Assembly (NCBI RefSeq): GCF_040954645.1
Contig: NC_092803.1
Span: 124,143,961-124,207,960, forward strand
Length of the DNA stretch: 64,000 bases
Source: Diabrotica undecimpunctata
Lineage: Eukaryota; Arthropoda; Insecta; Coleoptera; Chrysomelidae
Direction: 5' to 3'
The notes below the pieces were generated by a model that was not told where the DNA came from, did not search any database, and saw only the letters and a program-made list of their open reading frames with translations. Made by a program: the position numbers and the translations under genes. Shown piece after piece: positions 31,745-42,660 of the stretch. Position 1 is the first letter of the stretch. Each line of letters opens with the position of its first letter.

Positions 31745-33100
31745 CTCAAATTTGTCAAAGAGTGTGGGAGACAGGTAAATGGCCTGAGGACTGGACACAA
31801 TCACTATATATTCCCATACATAAAAAGGGAGCGAAAGATTTATGTAGCAACTATCGCACAATTGCTCTAATTGCGCATTGCAGTAATATACTCTTACACA
31901 TAATTCTCGAGAGGATAAAGCCCTTTTTACTACCTAACATTGCGGAGGAACAAGCAGGTTTCGTCCCCGGACGTAATACTAGAGAACAAATTTTAGACGT
32001 ACGGCAGATTGTAGAAAAATCCAGAGAATTCAACATCACAACATATTTGTGCTTCAAAGATTATAGTAAAGCTTTCGATTTGGTCAACTGGAGTAAAATG
32101 TGGTAGGTTTTGTCTGAAATGGGAGTCCCCAATCATCTGATACTGCTAATTAAAAACCTGTACAATAACAATTATGCCAGAGTTAGAATAAATGGGGAAC
32201 TAACCGATAGTTTCAGGGTCACAAAGGGCGTGAGACAAGGCTTCATACTAAGCCCAATTCTATTTAACATATAGGCGGAAAGAAGATTTGCAACTTGAGA
32301 TATGCAGATGATACTACTATCCTCGCTAGTTCTGAAGCTGAATTGATTCACCTGCTACAACGGATAGAAGACGTAAACTTAACAATGGGCCCTAAAATAA
32401 ACAGAGATAAAACGAGAATCATGATAATTGACAGAGCTAACAACAATCAAAATAATCTGGTCATGATAAACAATATCGCTGTTGTAGATAAATTTGTGTA
32501 TCTGAGCTCATTAATAACCAACAAAGGAGGCTGTACTGAAGAAATTAAGCTTCGGCCAGCAATCGCAAAAAGCGCTATGCAAAATTAACAAAAATTTGGA
32601 AAAGCCGTGAAATAACTACAGATACAAAAAGGAGACTAGTAAGAAGTCTAGTTTTTCCAGTTTTTGCATCGGAATGCTGGACCCTTACTGAGAAAGACAA
32701 AAAGAATATAGATGTATTTGAGATGTACTGCTGGAGACGAATGCTGAGAATACCATGGGTGGCCCGAAGAACAAATGAATCCATACTGGACCAGCTAAAC
32801 ATAAAGAAAAGACTAAGAACACAAATATCAAAACAAATAATAAGCTATTTTGGACATGTGCTTCGAAGAAATGGTATTGAAAAACTTACCATCCAGGGAA
32901 AAGTAGAAGGCAAAAAAAAATAGAGGTAGATCTCCCACACGATACACGGACCATATTGTTACTACCATTGGCGCTCCATTGTCAGAATGTGCTAGAATGG
33001 CAGAAGATAGAAAAACGTGGAGGAACATTGGGAAATTTAGCTAATAGCTTCATGATATCACTATACCTGCATCAGGTTAATCACTAAGAAGAAGAAGAGG
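31745..33100 (+). pseudogene. LINE reverse transcriptase, 5'-truncated, with (AAG)n tail
   Basis: Plus strand: TGKWPEDWTQSLYIPIHKKG and NYRTIALIAHCSNIL, EEQAGFVPGRNTREQILDV, then YLCFKDYSKAFDLVNW (block A, with D replaced by K in the FIDY position). KGVRQGFILSPILFNI ends in a stop, and LRYADDTTILASSEAELIHL is the intact YADD box (about 32,294). Later pieces are FGHVLRRNGIEKLTIQGKVE and RSPTRYTDHI, with the tail aagaagaagag at 33,087. Stops occur at 32,104 and 32,272, with frameshifts near 32,590 and 32,920. Same family as 6,640-8,110. No endonuclease. Confidence 0.8.
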
Positions 33101-33104
33101 ATAT

Positions 33105-33555
33105 CTACAGAACATAAATTTATGATAGAATAAACTAAAAATGCTGATGAGAGGTACTTTTAGAACTATTAGAGGGAGTTAAAGGAGGACAGAATATAGT
33201 TGTGTGCGGAATGATTATTGACAGAAGTGAGAGGAGGGCGAAAATGGGAATAAAGATTAGATGTCACAGTAAAAAAAGAGATAATATTATGTTTCTAGGA
33301 AGGGGGCATAGAAGGTTAATATATATTGAAAACATTTAATGAAATGGTAGGAAACCTCAGATAGACTGGAAAAGAATAGTGGGCTGAATGTTTGTAATAA
33401 GTCAGATTGAATAATGTTTATATTGTGAACAACAAAAAAGATAGGTGGAAATGGAAAAGAAAGGAAGTACAACAAGTAATGAGAAAACAATGAGTTGTAA
33501 AAGAAACAATAAAATAAAGAATAGAAAAATAATTGTCGATGTATAGGAGCAAAGT
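33105..33555. other. purine-rich stretch, no gene
   Basis: A/G-rich on the plus strand. The only open frame (33287-33490, -) is a low-complexity Phe/Ser-rich reading of it and not a gene. Confidence 0.5.
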
Positions 33556-33559
33556 CACG

Positions 33560-34300
33560 ATTAAATGAGAGGTGACGATTGACTCAATTGGGGCTGGTCT
33601 TCATGTCTCTGACAATTTCTAGATCTCTATACAGATCTAATCGGGGTGTGTTTTTGTCGTGAATGTTATGAATCATAAATACACTGTCTGGAATTTGAGA
33701 GAAGGCAAAAGTGTTGTCACGTTTAAAGTGTTCTTCTGATCTAGTGGATAATGATCTATATGTTCTTCCGACATTGGAAGCATCACAGTCGAAGCATGAC
33801 AGTCTATAAATACTACTTCGGTTTATCTAGTAAATTGTATCTTTGATATTGGTTAAACTTTTATTGGGTATTAACGACTTTAAAAGAAATATGAATATTA
33901 TCATCCGAGCTTAAAATGACGTGTTTATTCCTTTCAGAAATGAAAGAAATGTGAAAAGGCAATGACCTGTAAGAACGTGAAACTAAAGAGTTAAATGCAA
34001 AGGCTAAATGTTGTAGAAATTTATATATTCTTTTTCGAATGAGTTTATCAATAATGTTTGGTTTGTAGACAATGTTTATTGCGAATTGTTTGATTATATT
34101 TAACTTCTTATTAAATTCAAGTGGGGATAATGCTGTAGTACGCAATCTGTGAATAAACCTTCTAACAGCGAAATGTTTATATAAGAGAGGATGATTGGAT
34201 TTAAAATGAATATCATCAGTTTGGGTGGGCTCTGATAAATCCCAAAATTGAACTGATCGTTGAGTCTGATAATGAGAATAACTAATAAACATAATAATAA
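33560..34300 (-). pseudogene. Penelope-like element: RT C-terminal region plus GIY-YIG endonuclease
   Basis: Open piece 34292-33861 on the minus strand: DDIHFKSNHPLLYKHFAVRR and FIHRLRTTALSPLEFNKKLN, then IIKQFAINIVYK, the post-RT block of Penelope-like elements. After a frame change, SSIYRLSCFDCDASNVGRTY and RSLSTRSEEHFKR (about 33,820-33,730) give the GIY-YIG endonuclease pattern: Y..., C..C for the zinc-like pair, GRT.R, and R...EH. The domain nicks DNA for insertion. The RT core with its catalytic YxDD is absent from this copy. Confidence 0.75.
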
Positions 34301-34676
34301 CAACTAATAAATTAAGCTAATTAGTTTGGCTAGGTTAACTTTGGTTTTTGAAAGTCACATGTTTGGGTAAAATTCAACTGATAATTAAGAGAGATTGATG
34401 TGTATTGACATAATCTCGTGTAGTAATAGGTGTTGATACAGATTGGCGCCTAACGTCGGGAATAAGAATTTTATGTTTCTTGGCACATAATGGGGTCTGA
34501 ACAAAAGAATTAGAATATTAAGTGATATTTAAAATTGAAATTTAGTTTTTGACATAATATTTTGTACATAGAAAGTTGATCGAACAGTTGAACGCCAACT
34601 ATTTTTAGAATAAAAATAGTAAAATAAAAGATAATAGATAAATAAAATAAAAAAAAAATTAAAACAAAATACGTAT

Positions 34677-34700
34677 TTAACACATTGACGGGCAACAACG
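34677..34700 (-). repeat. candidate piggyBac terminus at a TTAA site
   Basis: TTAA (34677-34680) is followed by cacattgacgggcaacaacg, which resembles the ends of piggyBac-like elements. It lies 3' of the minus-strand piggyBac remnant at 34,920-36,110, as an element end should. The partner repeat was not found on the other side, where a LINE has inserted. Confidence 0.35.
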
Positions 34701-34919
34701 TCTCATCATACGACAGAATCATCATACATATGAGTGACACCACTAAAAACTGTGGATGTCCTGATATGGCCCAAGCGGATTTGTAATAATAATGCACATA
34801 TATAAAAAAATATATACCAGTAGTTTCAGGGAGAGGTAAATAAATGGAAAATAAAACAAAAAACGCAACGGCTATAGACGTCAGTATCTCATAACAAACA
34901 TTTATTTTACACACTTTAC

Positions 34920-36110
34920 TACACAGACGTCAATACACGTCTTCATATTGTGCATGACAATGGAGTTTTATCTGCACATACTTCACACCTATACCTTGTT
35001 TCTTTTTGTTTCTTGTCTCTTGTACACTAATTACATTTCAAAAATAAAGTTTGTGGTTATATTCAGGCAAAGATATCTCTTCTAAAAAATGTTGTTCTGT
35101 AACATCTGTTTTAAGTGCTGGTTTTCCTTTAAATTGTTGTTTTACCAAAGCTCTGATATCAGCAACTTTGAAGACAGTGAATGACTCTTGTAAAAATTAT
35201 CCATAAGGACAGGTATGGTCTAGGATATGGTCCCAATTATCGTAAAACTAATTGTTCAGTTTTTGAGCTTTCGCCTTTATTTTTTGTTTTTGTCAGTGAA
35301 CTACAGTCACGGTCCTGGTAAATTTATATATTTAAGACATAACCGTCATGAGTAGTAAGTTCATAGAACCCTATCCCATACTTCGACTTTTTGTTTTTAT
35401 TGTATTGCTTAAAAGTCAGTCTGCCTCTAAACAGGAACATCGCCTCATATAGCGATAAGGTTTCACACGGTGAATACACAGAATTACTATGATTTATCAT
35501 TATATCCAATAGACTTCGGACTTATCTTTCCTATCATACACATCAGGAATAGCGTTAAAACATGAAAGTATTTTGAAAAATTAAAGGCAAATATCGAGCA
35601 CAATTTTAATAATCAAATCTTGCCCAAGTACTTTCTCTTTCTACAGTATCATCAGGGGCATTTCGTCAAATTTGGGCTATCCAGCAAGCGCAGAATGTAA
35701 TAAACATGAAAATGAAACATAAATTGTACATAACACTACACTAGAACAAGGACAAACGCCTTTAATTTTTCAAAGTTCATTTATTCGAGCATTCAACCTT
35801 ATATTAATTTAATGAAAGTATTTGTTTAAATCTAAGCCCCCTTATCGTATGTCAAAAAAAACTAGATCATAATTAAAAGGAGAGTAACTAAACAACTTTC
35901 TTATAACTGGTATCTTCACTATACTTTACGGTTATCATTAAGCGTTTCCTCTTCATCTTCCAATATCTCTGTCTTAATTCTTGAACCACTCTTAATCGAT
36001 GAATCGTATGCGTCGGGTTCGTAATTTGCATCACCAATAAATTCTCCATTATCACTAAAGGGTTTAGGTTCTCATTCATCTTCTAGTGAATTTATATCAT
36101 CATTAGTCTA
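34920..36110 (-). pseudogene. piggyBac transposase, decayed
   Basis: In order on the minus strand: an acidic N-terminal part (SDNGEFIGDANYEPDAYDSS, about 36,070-36,010); the catalytic region YSPCETLSLYEAMFLFRGRL with TFKQYNKNKKSKYGIGFYEL (35509-35324), where the motif normally reads xxDExMVxWKGR and the catalytic Asp/Glu are lost (SLYEAM); then TEQHFLEEISLPE (about 35,110); and the C-terminal zinc part TRYRCEVCADKTPLSCTI (about 35,000-34,940). Most of the middle between 35,510 and 35,940 is unrecognisable. Not functional. Confidence 0.75.
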
Positions 36111-36159
36111 GTTCTCATGTAAGATTGTCATGAGATTATTAATAATATTATGAATATTA

Positions 36160-36780
36160 ATATGACAATTTCATCTCAGAAAACTAAAACAATAGTAGTC
36201 AGCAGAGAATCAACCAGATGTAAAATAGAAATTGATGGCATCAGTATTGAACAAGTAATGGAAATAAAATACCTGGGAATTACCATATCTATCTACGGAG
36301 AACTGGACAAAGAAGTGAGAGATTAAGTACAAAAAGCAAATAGACTGGCAGGATGCCTAAATAACACTATATGGTGAAACAGACCCATTAACACTGAGAT
36401 GAAGTCAAGAATTTATAAAGCCAGTGTAAGACCAATAATGACATATGCCTCAGAAAAAAGACAGCTACAACACAAAGGCTACTGGAAACAACAGAGATAA
36501 GAGTACTGAGAAGTACTGAGAGATCGAAAGGGAAGTGAAGACATTAGAAGAAAATGTACCGTACAGTGCATAAATGAATGGACACAAAATAGAAAAAAAT
36601 AATGAGGTAACCATATAAGCAGAATGGAGCAGATCCGTGTCGTCAAAATAGCAAGAGATAAGTTACCAATCAGCAGAAGAAGTATCGGACGACCACGCAA
36701 AAGATGGAGTGACAACCTGCCATAGAGGTATTAATTCGACAATGAACAAGCAGAATTGCTTACAAAGCGGAAGAAGAAGA
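36160..36780 (+). mobile_element. LINE 3' end, second copy of the 24.6-kb family
   Basis: A plus-strand copy of the last 600 bases of the LINE at 24,602-27,797: TISSQKTKTIVVSRESTRCK, IEIDGISIEQVMEIKYLGI, GRPRKRWSDNLP and a gaagaagaagaaaaag tail at 36,767-36,783. Sequence similarity to the inverse of 24,620-25,240 is very high by eye, so the two copies are young relative to most of the window. Confidence 0.85.
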
Positions 36781-36789
36781 AAAAGATCA

Positions 36790-37860
36790 ATCTAGTTCAA
36801 CCACCACAATAATGCTACTTCGGTAGCAGCATTCATTATTAAATATATAAATGAAAACACTCATAAATACACATACATTTTTTCATATAAAAATAATTAC
36901 CAAAAATACATAACTCAAATATTTAGCTTTGTCATTTATTTTATTATACCCTGTATTATGGAATAAACTTAATTAAATTACCCCAATTTATTATTAAAAT
37001 GTGCGTAACACAAAAAATAGGAACTACAAAATTCACGTAACGTTCAACCTAGACATTTTTTTTAGAAGAATACATTCAATATTATGTGTCTCCGAATCTA
37101 AGATTCCCCCATAAACGGCAGAAGTCAGCGGATATGTTTAGTATTAAATAAAGCGTTAGATGTAACACTTAAAAAAAAATTCATGTTAGTTCGACGTTCC
37201 AAAACGTTAGGAATACAGAAAACGAGTTTATTTTAGGGCGCCTCAGCAAGTCGTAAAATTGGGCTGTCGTATCATGCAGGATAACTCGAATGTCTAATTG
37301 TCTATAGACGTTGCTGTCACATAAAGTACTCATTTCCTAATGTGCCGTGCTCCTCAATGTGGTAAAGAAAAATAACAAAGATGTGATATTTATAACCTTA
37401 CATAATGATTGATCTTTCATTATGTTTATTACCTAAGTTCATTACCTAAAGAAAATAATGCCAATACAAAAAATCATACTAGCCAGGATTATATTGGTTT
37501 TATTAAAAAACTTATTTTAATATACCCACCCTTGTCTTATAGTTATACACGAAAAGTCATTACTATACTCAGAGAAACTTTTAATTTTCGTATACATTTC
37601 TGACGTAAGTGGAGTACTCCACAAAATTAGCGTTATTAATTTATTTAACTAACATTTATGCATATTACAATTGCTTAAATTTATTATTTTCAAAATGTTT
37701 TCCTCTTAGCTTGTTGTGCACTCTAAAAAATTGATTTGATTTTACAATTTGTGAATAAAACATGATACACCCTGTACTTTTCTTTAAATTATTGGTCCAG
37801 TCGTAATTTGGAAAGTTTGAATGCGATTTAATTTAAATTTAGTGATGATAGACACTGGGA
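36790..37860. other. no gene recognised
   Basis: AT-rich DNA. A gatacaccctgta word at 37,762-37,774 matches one end of the CAGGGTGT-type MITE at 47,343-47,721 and may be a relic of it. Confidence 0.45.
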
Positions 37861-37867
37861 AACTTAC

Positions 37868-38011
37868 CCAAAAACCACTTGAGCACTGGAGGCGGGTTTC
37901 CATAGTGAGACACACACTTTATAACTGCCACTTCTCCGTGAAGGGTGGTGAGGTTGTGCCCGGGTAACACTTGGGTACCATTGTATTCTACGCGGGGTCT
38001 CTGGGGAGGCA
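37868..38011 (-). CDS. host-gene exon: immunoglobulin-domain cell-surface protein
   Basis: A 144-nt minus-strand exon. It follows a good acceptor (branch-like TAACTAAT, pyrimidine-rich TCTGTTTTCGTTTCAG) and ends at donor G|GTAAGT. Both boundaries are phase 1 (2 nt + 47 codons + 1 nt), the usual symmetry of Ig-domain exons. The peptide opens with PPQRPRVEYNGT, has GEVAVIKCVSHYGNPPP with the B-strand Cys of an Ig fold, and closes with VLKWFLG, the C-strand Trp. This is half of an Ig domain directly after an inter-domain PP linker, as in insect adhesion or guidance receptors (nephrin/roughest-, sidestep- or Dscam-like). I cannot choose among them. There are no stops and codon usage is GC-richer than the surroundings, so I take it as a living gene on the minus strand with large introns. 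Confidence 0.8.
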
Positions 38012-38596
38012 CTGAAACGAAAACAGATAATTAGTTACTGGTAGAGGTCGGCTGCTGGACTTTCCAGACGATATATTTTTGGGTTAAGGGTCTGGAACAA
38101 CATTTTCATTATTAGGAGAGAGCACACTCAATAAAATGGCCCTTAACTATTTCTCTATTTGCTTTACAGATTAAAATAATTACCCGAATAGTTGGGATTA
38201 ATTTAATTTACGCCAAACAAAATGTGTTTTGTGATGATTTTATTTCCTTAAGAAAAACATAAAATCTGTTGTATCTATCTTTTTGCTTATATCTTAAAAA
38301 ATATTTATAAATAATTATGGTATATAGTCAACTTAACGACTGAGAAGGCGGGGTCATTAAGCTAGTTGATTTCTGTGAGTAGTTTAGAGGGTACTTGGTT
38401 TGAGCCACGCTCGAGTTCACAACTTTTAAAACGTTTTAGTGGAAAATTTCAAGGTAATCTTAAATTTTTTGAGTTAAAATTCAGTCAATAGATGTATGAG
38501 TAGTTGTATGAAAAATAGGATCTTATGGGTGGGGAATGCTCATTCTTAAAGTCTTACCGATAAGTGTAAGACTTTATAAATCCTAAATATACATAC
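38012..38596 (-). other. intron sequence upstream of the Ig exon
   Basis: If the exon is real, this is the intron preceding it. No further exon was seen in the window, so the introns on both sides probably exceed 25 kb. Confidence 0.5.
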
Positions 38597-38872
38597 TGTA
38601 GCGAGATTAACTAAAACGAGCGGTTCGAATTTATATAAATATATTTATTTATAAATTTACAGTTCGGTAATACCTTATTAACTAAACTCTATTCATAACA
38701 TCGTTATATATATATACCAAAAGTATTGTTCTAGAATCATCTTGAGTAGTCCCACCTCTAATTCGTTGTTTGACGAGTCGACCTCCCCCGCGCTCGATAC
38801 ATTTGTCGAAAGTTCTCGGCGCTTTCGAGATGCAACCGTTACAGGGACCACGCCGAAGGCATGTTCGTAACA
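38597..38872 (-). repeat. Ty3/Gypsy 3' LTR, 276 bp
   Basis: On the minus strand it begins TGTTACGAAC and ends CTCGCTACA (TG...CA ends). The first 95 bases, including the motif gcgctcgatacatttg, are repeated in the 5' LTR at 40616-40711. A polypurine tract lies immediately before it. Confidence 0.8.
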
Positions 38873-38891
38873 CTGCTCTCCTCTTAGATTT
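38873..38891 (-). promoter_or_regulatory. polypurine tract of the Gypsy element
   Basis: The minus strand reads TCTAAGAGGAGAGCAG directly before the LTR's TGTTACG. This purine run primes plus-strand DNA synthesis in LTR retrotransposons, and its position confirms the LTR start. Confidence 0.7.
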
Positions 38892-38987
38892 GAGCGTCCC
38901 GATCAGCAACTCTATATGTATGCCAAGGATGGCGGAATCTACAGGACTCTCCAGCTCTGCATGAACCCCTCAGAAATAAATAACAAT

Positions 38988-40300
38988 CTACAGACTTTGA
39001 AGGACACGATCTCTTGAACACTTGACTTCTGGACTACATGCACTAATGTCTTGCCAAGAGGGTCTTTCACTTCGACCCACCCAATCCAATACTCTTTTTA
39101 TACATGGATAATCTGCTTGAGCGTCTTGTAGCTGTTTAGGCTGCCATTGATCATTAATGACGGTGGTTCGTCTCACAGGGCAAAGTCGTTCTTCTAATCT
39201 AAGACAGTGATTACAATTTGCACCGGATCGCCATTTTGACTAAGCATCAGCATTTGAATGACTTTTTCCAGCCCAGTGTTCGATCTGTTCTAGCTTTCTG
39301 ACTGTTGTATTATTTTCTTGCAATTTACGACGAATGTGACCTACGTCGCCACCATTCCAACATCTGGTTTCACGTCTCTTCGGCATTATGTTCCGAACTA
39401 CTTTCCGTACGATTTCCTCCAGACGTTTATTGTTTCGTTCGTTGCTCTCTTCACGGGTTTGTACTAGATAGCTCCGTGAAGCTTGACTAGCTGTTTCGTG
39501 CTCCAAGGTAATGGCGAGCGCTTCATCTAAAACTTTCTGTCTTGCTAGTCGTAAAGTTAAATGTAGTTCACTGTCTCTCAACCCATTGACGAAGGTATCT
39601 ACAGCAATGTATTCCAATATGTGGTCTGGTGCCTCTGGATAAGCCAACAGCGCTATACGAGCAACATCTGCTTTGAATTCTTGCAAACTCTAACTTGCTC
39701 GTTGAATTCTACTTCTTAGGTGCGCCTTGTAGACTTGTTGTAAATGGGCATCTCCGTAACGTTTGTCTAATCGAGTGAACAAGTTCTGGTAACATTTTTC
39801 TTGACCCTTAGGAATCGATCTTAGGATATCCGCAGCATCACCTCGTAAAGCACCAGTCAAGGAAACAGCCTATTCTTGTTCTGTCCAATGATTGGCTGTC
39901 ACAATATCTTCAAATTGTCTAAGGTATATGGACCAAGAGGACTTTCCATCAAATAGTGGCAATTTGAATCTCATATTATGTGTCGTTTCGTCTTTCGGTG
40001 ATTCTTCTTTTACTACCGGATCTAAGGCTACTGTATTAACTGGTGGTAGCACTTTTGTATTGGTTATCATGCTCTCTAACTGTTTGAACTTCTCTTCTAC
40101 TTTATCAAATGTTTTAGAAACTTCTTCAAATTTCTCATTGTTCTGTCTAGAAGTTTCTTCTATCATTTGAGAAACATTTTCAAATTTCTCGTCGAATCTT
40201 CTAGAAACATTTTCGAGTTTCTCGTCGTTTTGTCTAGCTACTTCTTTAATAATTTGAGACGTTTCATCGAATCTTTCATCATTATTTCTAGAAGTCTAGA
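38988..40300 (-). pseudogene. Gypsy Gag fused in frame to RNase H/integrase boundary
   Basis: A single minus-strand frame broken only by three nonsense codons (near 39868, 39690 and 39238; all three open pieces share the frame). The N-terminal part has coiled-coil-like repeats of RQNxEKFExVS (40,280-40,080), then the gag core FKLPLFDGKSSWSIYLRQFE, and ALLAYPEAPDHILEYIAVDT (39,670). The zinc knuckle reads CWNGGDVGHIRRKL, damaged (expected CxxCxxxGHxxxxC). At about 39,320 the sequence jumps to IEHWAGKSHSNADA, the end of RNase H, and continues into the CNHCLRLEERLCPVRRTT pre-integrase spacer and DYPCIKRVLDWVGRSERPSW. Protease, RT and the integrase core are gone. Confidence 0.8.
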
Positions 40301-40313
40301 AGTCTCTTCTATC
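40297..40313. repeat. 8-bp duplication in gag (tctagaag twice)
   Basis: Two adjacent copies of tctagaag shift the gag frame near its N-terminus, separating the upstream MIEETSR codons from the repeat region. Confidence 0.6.
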
Positions 40314-40615
40314 ATCATTAAAACTGCTTCTTCTGTTGATTGAAAATGGAATGTCTCTGGGTCATCTTCATTCTTGTTAAGAACATTCTTCAGTCGTTTT
40401 CATCGCGTTTTTCTAGTTGCTCACGCAACTATTTTACTAAAAGTTGTACCAGCAGCATCTTTAGTCAGGCACACACGTATTTTTCATTAAGTATCATTAC
40501 ATATTAAGTTTCATTTCGTAAAGATCACTACCGAATTACGCGGATGTTCCCGACGAACAACACTTTTCAAAAGTTCAAAAGTCTTTTTCAAAAGTCACTG
40601 CTAAATTTATTTTCT

Positions 40616-40711
40616 CATCGACCTCCCCGCGCTCGATACATTTGTTGAAAGTTCTCGGTGCTTTCGAGATGCAACCGTTACATGGGCCACGCCGAATGCG
40701 TGATCGTAATA
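40616..40711 (-). repeat. Ty3/Gypsy 5' LTR, partly deleted
   Basis: Matches the first 95 bases of the 3' LTR (tttcgagatgcaaccgttac shared) with about ten differences. It then switches to unrelated sequence, so roughly 180 bases of the LTR end and the primer-binding site are missing. Confidence 0.75.
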
Positions 40712-40715
40712 ATAC

Positions 40716-41380
40716 AATGGCTTAAATTAGTTACTTCAAATTGAAAGAAAATATTAAAATGAAATAATATGAAATGGAAAGGGCATATTAAGGATATATT
40801 TGTAAAATAACAGAATATAAAGAACGTACTAATCGGATTGTAATCAATGTCTATACAAAATTAGGCTTCTAGCAAAAGATAACAGATATATAGACAGCCC
40901 AAGCGATGAAGATAAAATGAATAGGAGGCGAAGAGAATGAAAAACAAAATAGTGTATAGGAGTAAGAAAAAAGTATAAATAAGTAGACTGAGAATATCCT
41001 GTAAATAATAAAATTAAAAATTTCTACTAAGACTAGACTAAAAAACAGTGAACAATATTCAAAACTACAGAAATAGTATGGGAATAAAGAGTGACACTTA
41101 ATAAGAGATAAAAACTAAAATTTATATAGATAGCAGAAATATATCACAGCATTGAACTGGGACTGGCTGAAGATGATGAGACTATGCAAACACAGTCTCC
41201 ACAGTCTCACCATTACAGTCACCATTGTGTTAAATAAATAAGAGACGTCACAACAAGTATAAGAAAGAGTAAAGGTGCAGAAACCAATGGCAAATCTGTT
41301 TATCCAATGTTTAGAAAAAAGTATATGAAAATGGCATGGAATTCAAAAGGCAACACTCACCCAGATATTGCTACAAACAC
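40716..41380. other. no gene recognised
   Basis: AT-rich, A-rich DNA without recognisable features. Confidence 0.5.
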
Positions 41381-41384
41381 TAAA

Positions 41385-41570
41385 AGCAAACATTATTGTT
41401 TTACCAGGGTACAAAGTTCTGAGTACCATTGGTGTAGCATACGTTGTAAATCATCTTCACTTTGGAAGAGTAATATTGCGTCGTCTGCATAGCAGATTAT
41501 TTTAAGTTGTTTTTATCCCATTTGGTATCCTTTTTTAGTTCTTAATTTTTTTGCTATTTTATCCATATTT
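41385..41570 (-). pseudogene. LINE RT active-site fragment
   Basis: Minus strand: MDKIAKKLRTKKGYQMG, then LKIICYADDAILLFQSEDDL and QRMLHQWYSEL. This is the YADD region of a LINE close to the 24.6-kb family (there RGHRMGNKEIKIL and ADDAILIA). It is cut off at its right by the next LINE, which inserted into it. Confidence 0.7.
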
Positions 41571-42660
41571 CTTCTTCTCATTGCGCCGTCTCTTTTTGAA
41601 GGTTGGCGATCCAAATGGCAGTTGTAGCTTTGAAAACAGCTGCAAGAAAGATTTCTGTGGATGAGCGGTCAAACCATATCATCAGGTCTTTTAGCCACAA
41701 GTTCTCGCTTCTTTTAACTGATCTTTTGCCCTAAACTTTTCCTTCCAATATGATTTGGAGTATTTCATATCTTTCATTTCTCAACACATGACCCAAGTAT
41801 TGTATTTTTCTCTTTTTAATTATGCTGACTAATCCTTTTTGTTTACTTATGCGCCGAAGTACCTTACCATTGGTAATTTTTTGTATCTATGGAATTCTCA
41901 GCATCCGTCTGTATATATACATTTCAAAGGCATCCATTCTTTTTTCTGTTTCAGAGTCCATTGTCTAACTTTCACAGCCATACAGCAAAACAGAGAAAAT
42001 GTAACATCTAATCATTCGAATTCTGAGCTCTAGACTAAGGTCTGATCTTGTAAAAAATGTTTTCATGTTCATGAGTATTTTCCTCGTTTGTTTGATTCTT
42101 GATAGGATTTCTTTTTTTTTGGATTACACTGATTATTGATATTTGCTCCCAAATATTTTATGGAAGTTACCTGTTTTATTATTTGTCCCTTGGCGTACAA
42201 ATATACGTTTGTTTGTATCTTCTGGAAATATTTAGATGTAAACCGAACATTTCGCTATGATCAACTACCGCATTCATTATATTTTGTAGTTTTTGTGCGT
42301 TGTTGTTTTTAGGACGGTATCATCAGCGTACTTGATGTTGTCCATGCTGGTTCCGTTAATCTTGATTCCACCTTGAACCTCCATCCATAATGGTGTTTCA
42401 CAAAAGAGGGAATCTCCCTGTCTTATCCCATTGACAGCTTTAATAGAAGAGCTAGAGCTAGGATTAATACTATTACAGGAATTATTAATAAAGACAACAG
42501 TCTTTCGGGTTGAACGGAGTCGATTATCATAGCGCCGAGCTTTCGACATACTGGCTAATTGGCTATGCCAAAGCCATTATACAATAAAAAAAAAAAAAAA
42601 AAAAAGCTTTCGACATATTCTTTGATGCATTCTTTAGGGCTTTAGATGCCTCACTCTATC
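41571..42660 (-). pseudogene. LINE RT and C-terminus, split by a small retro-insert
   Basis: Minus strand from 42,550: VNGIRQGDSLFC (block B), IKINGTSMDNIKYADDTVLK (intact YADD, about 42,330), later pieces QYLGHVLRNERYEILQ (about 41,790) and LMIWFDRSSTEIF and IANLQKE before a stop and gagaagaag tail at about 41,575. The C-terminal family is that of 25,976-26,500 and 27,809-27,990. Block A sequence would be upstream, beyond the insert at 42,551-42,604. Confidence 0.7.
42551..42604 (+). mobile_element. 54-bp poly-A retro-insert (SINE-like tail) with 13-bp duplication
   Basis: agctttcgacata at 42538-42550 is exactly repeated at 42605-42617. Between them lie ctggctaattggctatgcca plus aagccattatacaat and an uninterrupted run of about 20 A. 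This is a strongly 5'-truncated retrotransposed RNA tail, probably of a SINE; the source is not recognised. Confidence 0.85.

Larger units (their letters stand above)
38597..40711 (-). mobile_element. internally deleted Ty3/Gypsy retrotransposon
   Basis: Bounded by a complete 3' LTR (38597-38872), a shortened 5' LTR (40616-40711) and the 4-bp duplication atac at 38593-38596 and 40712-40715. At 2.1 kb it is far below the 5-7 kb of an autonomous element. The protease and RT are missing, while gag and part of integrase remain in a single frame. Confidence 0.85.

Noticed and set aside
34445..34463. tggcgcctaacgtcggg, resembling a retroviral-type primer-binding site
   Set aside because: No LTR pair nearby, and the segment lies in the upstream part of a minus-strand Penelope remnant, so it is more likely chance.
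35636..35665. Fourth CTGATGA...GAAA pattern (minus strand)
   Set aside because: Stem II would need a one-base loop; it does not fit the hammerhead layout.
38682..38964. Open frames on both strands across the Gypsy LTR
   Set aside because: They read through the LTR and polypurine tract; not coding.
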